Of a stretch of DNA of 64,000 bases, positions 1 to 9,757 are shown in pieces (the first letter of the stretch is position 1; each line of letters starts with the position of its first letter). The notes beneath the pieces were generated by a model, which was given only the letters and a program-made list of their open reading frames with translations, had not been told where the DNA came from and ran no database searches. This stretch comes from Troglohyphantes excavatus (Eukaryota > Arthropoda > Arachnida > Araneae > Linyphiidae): positions 15,985,592 to 16,049,591 of the forward strand of contig OZ010674.1 in the NCBI GenBank assembly GCA_963932185.1, written 5' to 3'. The translations under genes were made by a program, and so were the position numbers.

Positions 1-72
1 ATCTCATCTTTATCTGCCCATTCAATGAAACTCATTATCAAACAACGAACCGAAAACGATAGTCGCCCGACA
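1..72 (+). repeat. 5' LTR, right end only (truncated by window edge)
   Basis: These bases match the right end of the 3' LTR at 5490-5563 and finish in the same GTCGCCCGACA. The rest of the LTR lies to the left of the window, so LTR divergence cannot be measured here beyond one 2-bp indel. Confidence 0.88.
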
Positions 73-73
73 T

Positions 74-90
74 TGGCGCAGTAGGACAGG
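74..90 (+). promoter_or_regulatory. Putative tRNA primer binding site of the Gypsy element
   Basis: TGGCGCAGTAGGACAGG starts two bases after the LTR-terminal CA, the normal place and spacing for a PBS, and begins with TGG as expected for complementarity to a tRNA CCA end. I did not identify the primer tRNA. Confidence 0.6.
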
Positions 91-469
91 ATTGATATTT
101 GAGTGCGTGGGTAGACGGTAGAATTAAGTGCGCATTGGGTTCGAGTTCATTATTCAACTCGAGGGGAGATCACGTGAAGAAAAGGCGCAGCAGTGAGAGG
201 TTTGTTTTGGTTTTGGGTTGCGGAAGTAAAGCGCTATGGGGGTAAGAGTTTTGGTTTGAGATTTTGTGCATATAAAAGAAAAAGTGTTGCATTGCGAATT
301 TTTTGCCTTTGGGTGTATCTTTTATGGAAGTAATGTGGTGTTTTAGCGTTTGTTCTTTGTTGCAGTTGGTAAATTTAAGTGTGTGGTTTATTTAGGATTG
401 TGGGAAGATAAATGTGCGATAGTATATTATTGATATATTTTGAAGTTACTGTTGGGGGAAAATTTCATA

Positions 470-2799
470 ATGAGTTCTAGGAAAGCTAAATAAAGGCAGG
501 ATGAAATTGAATTAGAGGCGAAGCGTAAGCGTACTCACGACTTAGAGTTGCATAAGCTAGAAATAGAGAAACTTGAACTTGATTTGGAGAGATTAAGACA
601 GTTAAATAGACAGTCGGACGTATCTATTAATCAAAATAATGTAACCAATCAATTGAGAGCGTAGTTAAATGCATAAAAACGTTAACCATCCCAGTTCCTT
701 GTAATGCTGAAGGTTGGCATGTATTTTTCCAATCTTTGGAAAGGGCATTTAACACAAAACAGGTGCATGCAGATTTAAAATCAGAAGTTTTAATAAACTT
801 ACTGGGGGATAGAGTGGCAAATTTACTTGCGTTTATTGACGAGGAAACATTTAAAAGTTATGAAAAGGTTAAGGAAATTGTTCTTAGAGAATTTGAACCA
901 ACTCCAAAAATCTGTCTTGAAAATTTTAGAAATTCAAAACGTAACTCAGATGAAACGCATATTCAATTTGCATCGAGATTAATTTCAAATTTCGAATACT
1001 ATTGCAAACTCAGAAAAGTAGATAGTGTGGAATCCCTTAAGAAACTAATAGTGTCAGATCACTTGTATAAAACGTTAGACAGTGAAACAGCTTGTCATAT
1101 AGGGATTAAACAGGGTGAAGGATGGTTGGAATCTATATCAATGGCTAAAGAGTGTGATATTTATTATGACTCCAAAAATAAATCTTTCTCGAAACCTCAA
1201 GGCAATGGGTTAAAACCGCAGGTCCAGGAAAACTCACCACGTTTGGGCAGAGATGAAATTACACAAAAATATATAGCGCCTCATTTGAGAAGGGACAACA
1301 CGAATAGGAATAAACCCAATGGGGAGTGCTATGTGTGCGGGCTTCGAAATCATTTGGCCAAGGATTGTTTTAAAAGATTTTCTGGTAGGAAGGATGTTAG
1401 AAATAATAGGGGTAAAACATTTAACTCAAGAAACGATGCGAATAGCGATGCCATTGTGGCGAAGGTGGAAACGAATTGTTTTGAGTCAGGTAATGGGGCT
1501 AAAACTCTACATCCGTTAACTCGAGAAAAAATATTCATTGAGGGATGTGAATTAGACGCATTGATTGATTCGGGTGCTGAAATTTTGGTCCTCAACCCGA
1601 ATGCTTTAAGATCAAAACAAATTCCAGGTCATGGTATTGTAAAACTGACTTCTGCATTTGGGGAACAAGTTGAGGCGAAACTAGCAATAATAAAACTTGG
1701 TTTGAGGGACTCGGGAAGTTCTTTAAATCGTACAATTGATGTTGAGGTGGCATTGACGGATAGATTGAGGGACTCGGGAAGTTCTTTAAATCGTACAATT
1801 GATGTTGAGGTGGCATTGACGGATAGATTGAATAGCGCAGACTGTTTACTTCCACCAAATGTTTATGAGAAGTTGAAGGAGGAATGTTTGAGTCTAAGGG
1901 GCGTTGAGGGAGTTGGTGAAGAGTATGTTGCAAATGAAAGGGAAAGCGTGGTCATCAATTTATCGTTGGATAGGGACAATTCTTTGTGTCTGGAAAATTT
2001 ATTTGCTGAGCGGGAGATTAATTGTGATGCTGTTAACTGTAATGGGCTAGGCATTGATCAGGTTTCAGAAGTCTGCAAGTTAAAGGAAGAACAGGGCAAT
2101 TGCAAAACTCTTGGAAAGGTTCGCGAAGATGTAAGATTAGGGAAGGGAAATGTTATGAAAATTGATGGTTTGTTGTATCATAAAGACAAAGTTCTAGGTC
2201 AGTCGGTATCTCAGTTAGTATTGCCGTTAAATCGTAGGACAAAGGTGTTAGAGTTAGCACACAAGTCTGTTTTTGGGGCACATATGGGTATTAGGAAAAC
2301 GAAGGAAAGAATTAGGTTAAGTTTTTATTGGCCCGGCATAGCTCAAGACGTTGCAAATTTTTGTCACACCTGTTCAAAATGTCAATTAAGGAGTCCAGAA
2401 AAGATTTCGGATAGAGCTCCAATTACACCAGTTTTGCGACCAGAACTGCCATTCGAAGGTGTGAACATTGATGTGATCGGCCCTATAGAACCTGTTTCTG
2501 GAAGAGGACACAAATATGTCCTAACTCTGATGGATCAGCACTCGAGATGGCCGGAAGCCATTCCAATGAGAAGTTTAACGGCAAGATCAGCATGCGATGC
2601 ACTACTACACATCTTTATGAGAACGGGAATTCCTAATGTGATCACAAGCGACCAAGGTACCAACTTCACCGCTGCATTGACGCAGGAGTTTTTGACGCGC
2701 ATCGGATCCTCACCCATATTCTCATGTCCAGGGTGTGCAGCGAGTAAAGGACTAGTTGAAAGTGGAACAAAACTCTTAAAGACATGCTTCATCACGTGA
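470..2799 (+). pseudogene. Gypsy Gag, protease and integrase N-terminal half (broken)
   Basis: The ATG at 470 opens a charged, coiled-coil-like Gag start, stopped at once by TAA (codon 8) and again near 661. The frame resumes without a good ATG around 649 and runs to 2799. Recognisable parts: Gag matrix/capsid-like region to ~1300; CCHC knuckle CX2CX4HX4C at 1327-1368; protease DSGA at 1567-1578; integrase HHCC zinc module 2260-2382 (H..H then CHTCSKC); integrase core with D in NIDVIG (~2470), D in TSDQG (~2647) and E in GLVE (~2760), giving exact D-X35-E spacing. A one-base loss near 2764 throws the frame; the integrase continues in the next frame from 2784. A 63-bp tandem duplication (1702-1827) lies just after the protease. 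Codon 1 at 736 is only a TTG; translation cannot start there. Confidence 0.85.
1702..1827 (+). repeat. Two-copy 63-bp tandem duplication inside the Gypsy protease-integrase spacer
   Basis: 1702-1764 and 1765-1827 are identical 63-bp units that keep the frame and duplicate 21 residues (beginning LRDSGSSLNRTIDVEV). Identity between the units indicates a recent slippage or unequal exchange after or late in the life of the element. The duplicated DSG in this peptide is not the protease active site. Confidence 0.95.
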
Positions 2800-4793
2800 T
2801 TAGAGAAGATCAAAGTAACTGGGATCGCCAGATTCCATATCTTCTTTTTGCTTATCGTGAAGTGCCGAATGCAACGACGGGTGAATCTCCATTCAAATTA
2901 TTGTATGGAAGGGAACCAAGAGGTCCGCTTGCCATACTGAAATCCACGTGGGCAGGAGAGGTTCCTCTACCAACTGGAACTTCAAAAACTGTCATCGAGT
3001 ATCTTCAAGATATGAAACATCAGATGGAGATGGCAGCTGAAAAGGCAAAAGTTGTGACAGCAGAAAGACAAAAATCGTATGCGGAGTTCTTTAATAAACG
3101 CTCATCAACTAGGAAGTTCGATGTGGGTGAACAGGTTTATCTGCTGATTCCAGATTCCTCTAACAAGGTGTATGCCAGGTGGACTGGACCCGCAGAAATT
3201 GTAAAGTTTTGTCCACCGAATTCCTACATGGTAAAATTAGATGATAGTAGCGTCAAGCATGTACATGTGAACAAAATTAGAAAATACCATCCACGTCTGA
3301 ATACAGTGGAGGTGATTTTTGAAGATGAGGAAGAATTCGGGGAAATACAAGAGACACCAAAAGAAATGACACGAGGTGTACGGGAAGTTCTAGATGAACT
3401 TGATTTTGATCACTTGAACGATAAGAAGAAGGGACAGTTATTGCGTATGGTGGAACAATATAGTGAATTATTTACATGGAACGTAAAGATCGCAAAGGTC
3501 AGTGAACACAGGATTAGATTGAAACCAGATGTGGAAAGAAAGAAGCCCTATGTCTACAAAATCCCCGAAGCTTTGAAATACAAGGTAGACGAACAAATCC
3601 AAGAACTTCTTGATTTGGATTTGATAGAGGAGAGCAGTGCTGAAATCGCTTATCCTGTGGTATGTGTTGCGAAGAAATGTGGAGGGATACGCCTGTGTGT
3701 TGATTATAGATCGCTAAATGAGGCTTGTTTGACAGATGATTTTCCAATGGAAGACGCAAAGGAGCTTCTACATACAATTGGAAGAGCCAAAGTGATCACT
3801 ACACTTGACTTGCTGAAAGGATACTGGGCGATTCCTATGGAGTATGAGAGCAGAAATCTGACATCATTCAAGACTCACCGTCAACAGTACCGTTTCAAAG
3901 TCATGAGTTTCGGATTAAAGAATGCTTCAGCAACGTTTCAACGAGAAATGAACAGAGTCCTGGCCCCTTACAGAGAGTTTGCACTTGCGTACATTGACGA
4001 CATTGCCATTTTCTCTGAAAGCTGGGAGGAACACTTGGAACATCTGAGTATAGTCTTCAATAAACTGAAGGAGCTGAACTTCACAGTCAACATCGAAAAG
4101 TGTTCTTTTGTGAAAGCACAAATAAAATATCTGGGACATGTCATCGGATCCGGAAGACATCAACCTGATCGTGAGAAGATAGATGTCGTGACATCTCTGA
4201 GACGACCAGAAACCAAAAAAGAGTTACGTAGTGCACTTGGTCTATGTAACTATTATCGTGACTATATTCCGAAATATGCTGAATTGGCATACCCATTAAC
4301 TCAACTTACTAAAAAGTGTGTTGCTGAGAAGATACCGTGGTTAGAAGAGCATGATCTGGCTTTTGCGGAGTTAAAAGGAGCTCTTCCAAATGCGCAGTCT
4401 CTATACACACCTCAATTGGGATTTCCTTTTGTGATTCACTCAGATGCTTCTCAAATAGGCGTCGGGGCATGTCTCTCGCAAAAACACGAGGATAAAATTT
4501 ATCCCATTGCATTCGTCAGTCAGAAGCTAAGTAAGGCTCAACAGGCATGGTCAACCATAGAGAGGGAAGCCTACACGATTGTGTGGAGTCTCAAGAAATT
4601 TGAATCATAGATCTTCGGTGCGGAAATTGTGTTCTTCACTGACCATAATCCCTTGCCATATCTGACGAAATGTGCTCCGCAATCTTCGCGATTGCAACGC
4701 TGGGCTTTTGCCATTCAAAGATACAATATAACTTTGAGACACTGCCCTGGTGCCAAAATGCCACATGCTGATGCACTTTCTCGTCTAGTATGA
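2784..4793 (+). pseudogene. Gypsy integrase C-terminus, reverse transcriptase and RNase H (broken)
   Basis: One long frame continues the integrase (WNKTLKDMLHHV-like end of the core, then the chromo-proximal region with a GEQVYLL and ARWTGP motif ~3130-3200), passes directly into RT (CVDYRSLN ~3700, TTLDLLKGYW ~3800, FGLKNA ~3910, catalytic YIDD at 3990-4001, YLGH ~4130) and into RNase H (HSDASQIGVG ~4438, IEREAY ~4557). A TAG at 4608 interrupts RNase H; homology resumes in the same frame (FTDHNPLPYL, ADALSRL) to the natural stop at 4791. The IN-to-RT junction is in one uninterrupted frame, so the order is original and not a chimera of two insertions. Nothing coding follows RNase H. Confidence 0.9.
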
Positions 4794-5235
4794 TTTTTAG
4801 GTATTATTAAGTGAATTAAATGTAGTGTTCCGGAATGGTAACAAGCGCCTTTACATCTGTATTAGCACTGCATTTACTTATTATTTTCTTTCATACTATA
4901 TATTGTGAATTTTCATTTGTCATATTTGAAATAATTTTGATATATGTTTTATTAATATTTTTCTACGAATAACTTGCCATATATCGGATATTGTAATAAT
5001 ATATTTTATATATATATATTTTGTGTAGGGTAAGAAATGTGATAATTGTAGAATTGTGCTAAAGTTTTCTTTTAAAGAAATGTAAAGTATTTTTTTAGCA
5101 AGGTGATTTAAAGTTAGAGGTTTAGGTTGATGATGTGATAGGTATGGTCATGCGTTAGGGAATATTTCAACAATTAAATTCATATAAGTGTCATGTGTAT
5201 TGTTGAGACCCCTAACACTTATCTTACGTGGGGGG
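4794..5235 (+). other. Gypsy 3' untranslated region with polypurine tract
   Basis: A non-coding AT-rich stretch between the RNase H stop and the 3' LTR, with a (TA)n run near 5008. It ends in GTGGGGGG (5229-5235), a plausible polypurine tract immediately before the TGTAGTG start of the LTR. Confidence 0.6.
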
Positions 5236-5563
5236 TGTAGTGTTTGGAATATTCCCGGGCTTGGAACGCATAGTTTAATTTTGAGCTGCGCAGGAGTATC
5301 TGTGCAGAGCAGTAAGTGGGAGAGACGGGCACGGACCCTCGAGGAGGAAGGTTGTGTGATGTGCACGTCTTGAGCATTAGGGTAGCTATTTTCCTATTTT
5401 TCTTTATAATTTTTAGTTTGTAAGTTATGTTTTGTTTAGATGTAATTGTCTGTCTTGCGTGTAATAAATATTGTAGTGTAAAATTGCGCATCTCATCTTT
5501 ATCTGCCCATTCAATGAAACTCATTATCAAACAACGAACCGAAAACGATATAGTCGCCCGACA
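5236..5563 (+). repeat. 3' LTR of the Gypsy element
   Basis: Starts TGTAGTG right after a G-rich tract and ends CCCGACA; TGT...ACA ends are normal for Gypsy LTRs. The right end is confirmed by identity with the start of the window; the left end is inferred from the polypurine tract and the terminal TG, since the start of the 5' LTR is not visible. Confidence 0.75.
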
Positions 5564-5667
5564 GTATAGTAGAGTTTATTCCCTACAAAATGGTATAGTA
5601 AGTTTAGCTCTACTATAAAAACTAACGAAATAATCATCGGTGGTTCAGGTTTTTTTCCGCGGCTGTA
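5564..5667 (-). repeat. Tc1/mariner-like terminal fragment, copy 1
   Basis: Reverse complement closely matches 27053-27160 (starting CAGCCGCGGAAAAAAACC after a TA). The TA at 5666-5667 fits a TA target site. The fragment is cut on its left by the Gypsy 3' LTR; the rest should lie to the left of the window beyond the 5' LTR. Confidence 0.6.
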
Positions 5668-6381
5668 CCAAGCTGAATTGTTGAGGTTTTAACGAAGTGC
5701 CTTGTGTTAACCCTTTTCACTCGGGAAACATGTTTGATATCTACGTTCTTTTTATGGAACAATTGCATCTTTTGTTCTTTTGAATTGGTTTTCTTTAGTG
5801 TCTTCTTTTATGATTAGGGTGGGTAATTATAAAAATTAAAAAGTTATGCATGAAAGATGAATATTAATCTCAGTATGTATATTTAGTGGTTTATGAAGTG
5901 TGTCAAATGTTTTTTTAAAACGCGGGTTATGAAGAATTTCAATCAAGAACATTTTAGATCACCCACCTAAATGACAAAAATAATTCCTAATAAAGTTCGG
6001 GAGAGAATAATTTTCTAAACTCAAGACTATGTTGTTCTCTCTCTTTCAATTTGAAGTACAAAGAAAAAAAATATGTTTTATTTTGATAATGTAAAGACAA
6101 CGAGTGCAAAGGTTTAATGAAATAGTTTTATACCCAAGAGTTGTCATACTTTTAAATAGCCTCTGAAGTATTGCATACAATATGCCACAAGCTATTTGGT
6201 AATATTTAATTTCTGGAATTGTTAGTAAAAATGAAAATAAAAAGTCTTTAAATTGTCAAAAACATTTAACAAATGTTTAACTTACCTTTAAAATTGAGGC
6301 AATTAAAAAAAATTATGTGAATTTCTTCAGCCACATATTTTTTTTTTGTCGTCAGTGCTATAATTTTTTTTTTCATTCTAG
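5668..6381. other. Non-coding AT-rich stretch
   Basis: No gene, RNA or element end recognised. It finishes in a polypyrimidine run (TTTTTTTTTCATTCTAG) that looks like a splice acceptor for the exon that follows. Confidence 0.4.
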
Positions 6382-6489
6382 GGTCATCTTCCTGCTCTCA
6401 AAGTTCACGCCTACTTTGCCCCCATGACTCCTCCCCCTTCTGCTGGGGGCGGGAGACCACGCTACTGTCGCTGCTGCGTCATTCTCTGA
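6382..6489 (+). CDS. Candidate 3' terminal exon ending in a CVIL prenylation motif
   Basis: A strong acceptor (polypyrimidine tract then CTAG) precedes a GC-rich 36-codon frame in an otherwise AT-rich setting. It ends CRCCVIL followed by TGA. CVIL fits the CaaX rule, with L at the end favouring geranylgeranylation, and the extra upstream cysteines (CRCC) are the kind seen in palmitoylated, prenylated small GTPases or G-protein gamma-like proteins. The Pro/Gly-rich stretch before it (TPPPSAGGG) resembles a hypervariable C-terminal tail. No upstream exon is recognised and a second frame is also open across this interval, so the call rests on the motif, the acceptor and the base composition. The GC-rich tract past the stop would be 3' UTR. 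Confidence 0.3.
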   Translation, partial: GHLPALKVHAYFAPMTPPPSAGGGRPRYCRCCVIL

Positions 6490-6645
6490 AGGCATAACTT
6501 CTCATTCTACTTCAAGGCAGCGTCATCATTTCTGTATCCTATTCGTTAAAGGCACCTCAGGGGTCGTGTACTATTAGGTTGCTTGCTTTTTCTCTTCCCG
6601 TGTATGGTGACAGTGTAGGTGGCGGTTCTCAAACCGCTCAATGTG

Positions 6646-6762
6646 TAACCCCAGGGGTACACTGTAATGTAAACTTGCATGGGAGTTAACTACCTGGTAA
6701 TATTTTAACCCCAGGGGTGCACTGTAATGTATACAGGAGTAAACTACCTGGTAATATGTTAA
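6646..6762. repeat. Imperfect two-copy ~60-bp tandem repeat
   Basis: 6646-6705 and 6706-6762 both run from TAACCCCAGGGG through ACTGTAATGTA to ACTACCTGGTAATAT, the second shortened by a few bases. It lies in the GC-richer tract after the candidate exon. Confidence 0.85.
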
Positions 6763-9662
6763 GGTAAAGATTGTAAAGTCGAAATTTTCTGAGAGAGGAA
6801 TAGACTTGGAAAGAGTTACAGCACTATCGTTACCAGATTGGACTTTGTAAGAGCCCAATTTGGCTATTTTTTTTTTAAGATTTGATTATAAAATTTGTTT
6901 TGGTCTTATATTAGCATTGTTTAATAATTTTTTTTTTTGCCTATTGCTTTTAAATATTAGTGGGAGGTGTTGTTTTATTTAATTGACTGTTGCTCTATGT
7001 TCATGATTTTTAATTATATTATATGATCAGTCAACTTTAACAAAAAAAAGTTCCCAGAACAGTTGACTGTAACAAATAAATTTCTTTGCCTATAATATTA
7101 AATTACTTAGGTATGTATTGTATACCTGAAACTTTCTCAGCTTTATTGAAACAAATGTTTTTAGTGATTTAAATGAAGAATTTCGAATAAAGAACACAGT
7201 GTATTGTTATACATTAATTTGTAAAAAAATCTTTTTTTCCTAAACTAACCAGCAAATAATTAATTTTTTTAACAAATTTAGCCAGGAGCTTTTAATACGA
7301 AATGCCTAAAATAAATGAAATATTTAAATACAAATTTGTAATTAGAAAAATATGTCATATTGATAATACAAGTTGTCTAGAAAGTTTCAAATAGTTTTTA
7401 AGAAATTATAAATGTTTCAAATTGTCTGGAATTGCTAGAGATTTTTTCCTTCTAAATTTGAGTTGATCATGTTAAATACTTCCATTTTTGTATCTGAGCA
7501 GTAAGAAATCTCAACTCTACAATAGTGGTCTACATGTTTCAAACATTGTGTTCGGTTTAGGAGTAGTTCCAGAAGTTCAGTTTTGACTAAACACAACTAA
7601 AATGTATAGTCCTGTTGTTTCAAATGGAAAATTACATTTGTGAAAATTTTCTTTAAGCTAAGAAGATTTCAGATAATTTTTGGCGTGTTTAAATACTTGA
7701 ATAACATGCTTACGTCTTATACTAAAAATATACACATATGCAGATCTGAAGTTAATTTTTTCATTTGTAGGGTCATTAACATACTTATTTTTTTTGTGTG
7801 GGAGTCACTAAATAGGGCAAATAAAATTACTGATTTTAACTTCGAAAATGAACAAATGATCTCATGCTCCATGTATACAATTGACACTTCAGTAATAACT
7901 TTCAAATGTAAATGCCACTGCTAAAATCTAAATATACGGACCTTTCTCTATTTTCTTGAAAATTTATAAAAAAGTTTTACTAACCTGTAATTTTAAAGCT
8001 GCTATCCTCTAAATTGTAAACAAATAATATACAAATTTTCAATACTTTTTCTTTCATGTGACAACAATTTCTTATAATTTTTTTTTATTAGAACAACATG
8101 CATTACAATATTAAATACAATTGTTGCATTTAAATTACTTAAATGTATTCGATGAATTTAGGAATGTTGTTACCTTTCCTTATTGATGGAATTTAATCTT
8201 GTGTGTATATTTGACTTTTTCTATAAAAAATTAAAAAACCTTTTATCATGTATCATGATACCTTTACTTATCATGGTACTTAATATACTTTTGTGTACAA
8301 TAATCTCTTAGTATAACACATTATGGCTATATTTTTAAAGATAAGCGCTGAGACATTTAAAAATATTGTAAGATTTGTTCAGTTTTTGTGACCTACGTCT
8401 AGCTGCGTGTTGTTTGTATGGTGACAAATATTAAAAATGAGATTTTAAGATATGAATAAAATTTTAAATTATAATTTGATACTCCAGTCTAGAGTACAAA
8501 TGAAGCTTCAACCAAAACCATTATAGTTTGTGCCTCGAGTTTAGAATTCTATATTTTTTGTTATAATGAATGCAATAAATAATAAAAAAATAACTGCATT
8601 CGTTATAACAAAGAATGATACAAATTTGGATTCATATCAGTTTGGTATTAAATAGTTTGAGAATTTATATTTTAAGTTCCTTTTCTCATTACACTCTTTA
8701 TTAGTGTACTTAACCTATTTGTATTCTATAAGCAAGACCAAAATTTAAGCAACAAAACTACATGCATTTTTCTTTGACAGTCATAAACACTTGTTTGTAT
8801 TATATGCATTAGCATTAATTTTAAATGATTATTCTAAAGATAAATAGTAATGGGTCGCAACGAAATGGTTAAACAGTTCTTTGAGTAATGGAAACTCATA
8901 AATTTTTCGATTTCTAAAGTGGGGCATTCAGGCACGTAGGTAAGGGAGTGGTTCAGGGGGTTCAAACCATTGAAAGTTAAGAAAAAAAATTAAACGTTCA
9001 ATTACTGTAAAAGTACTTTAAAAAACTTTTTTTTAAATTACTTTCTCGTATTATACTTCTAGTAAAGCTGATATTTTCCGAGGGTCCTGCCCCGGAAAAC
9101 ATTTTTCAAAAAGCTTAAAAAACATGTTTTGAATCAACTTTTACCCCAAACTAAGCTTCAAAAGTCATCATCGGGTTCATTATCTAGCATTTGGATTTCG
9201 GCGACAAAGGGAAAAGATCGTCAAACTGGCCCGTATACACAAGTTGCTCCAAAACCATATATTATTCTGAACAAGGATTCCCAAAACATAAATTTGTTCT
9301 CTAAATTTATTTCATAATTATTTACTAATTTTAAAAATAAATAACGACTGATATTGGTAGAGATTTCATGAGAAATAAATGATAACTGTTGCTGTTACGA
9401 TATTTATCTTTCAACATATTCCTGTTTACTTAAAAAAAAAGTGGGGGAGGGTGTTGATTTTAGGGAGGATTCCCTTCAACTCTTGTTGGGGGAGAGGGGA
9501 ATAAGTAACCTAAAGAAATCCGTTGCTCAGTCACTGAACTCCTCCCATGAAAAATATATACCTACGTGCCTGGGCTATATATTTAGATATACAGGATTTT
9601 TCTAGGAATTTTATTTTATTATCCCTTTATTTTTCAATTGTGGCAATGAAAGTAATAGTCAA
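6763..9662. other. AT-rich DNA without a recognised gene
   Basis: Long AT-rich stretch with AATAAA signals (for example 7075-7080) that could serve the candidate exon upstream. Open frames of 60-95 codons here are low-complexity and K/N/F/I-rich, as expected by chance. No element ends were found. Confidence 0.5.
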
Positions 9663-9757
9663 AGTCAGACTTGCATCACTTTTCCACCAGTTGCATCAAC
9701 AATCCTTTCCTTGGTTATGGAATGCAAATGGCAGAAAAGTGATGCAAGTCTGTGACT
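9663..9757 (+). ncRNA. Hairpin with pre-miRNA-like geometry
   Basis: GACTTGCATCACTTTTC at 9668-9684 is perfectly complementary to 9734-9750, a 17-bp stem. The pairing extends outward (AAGTCA with TGACTT, two-base bulge) and partly inward (TTGCAT with ATGCAA), leaving a loop of about 25 bases. Overall size (~95 nt) and a single long arm resemble an animal pre-miRNA. I do not recognise the arm sequence as a known miRNA, and the hairpin could equally be a tiny foldback MITE. Confidence 0.35.

Larger units (their letters stand above)
1..5563 (+). mobile_element. Ty3/Gypsy LTR retrotransposon, Gmr1-type domain order, decayed
   Basis: The first 72 bases repeat the last ~74 bases of the segment 5236-5563 (apart from a 2-bp TA indel), so the window opens inside the 5' LTR and 5236-5563 is the 3' LTR. 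Between them lie, in order, a Gag region, a CCHC knuckle, an aspartic protease DSGA motif, an integrase HHCC module and DD35E core, an integrase C-terminal region, a reverse transcriptase with YIDD and an RNase H. Integrase lies upstream of RT, the order known from the Gmr1 clade and from Ty1/copia but not from ordinary Gypsy. Several stops and frameshifts show it is inactive. The 3' LTR abuts a Tc1/mariner-like repeat, so the element probably inserted into that repeat. Confidence 0.9.

Noticed and set aside
1..5563. Possibility that the integrase-before-RT order is two Gypsy elements joined
   Set aside because: Integrase C-terminus and RT are in one continuous frame, protease-to-integrase spacing has no RT scar, and both LTR ends match.
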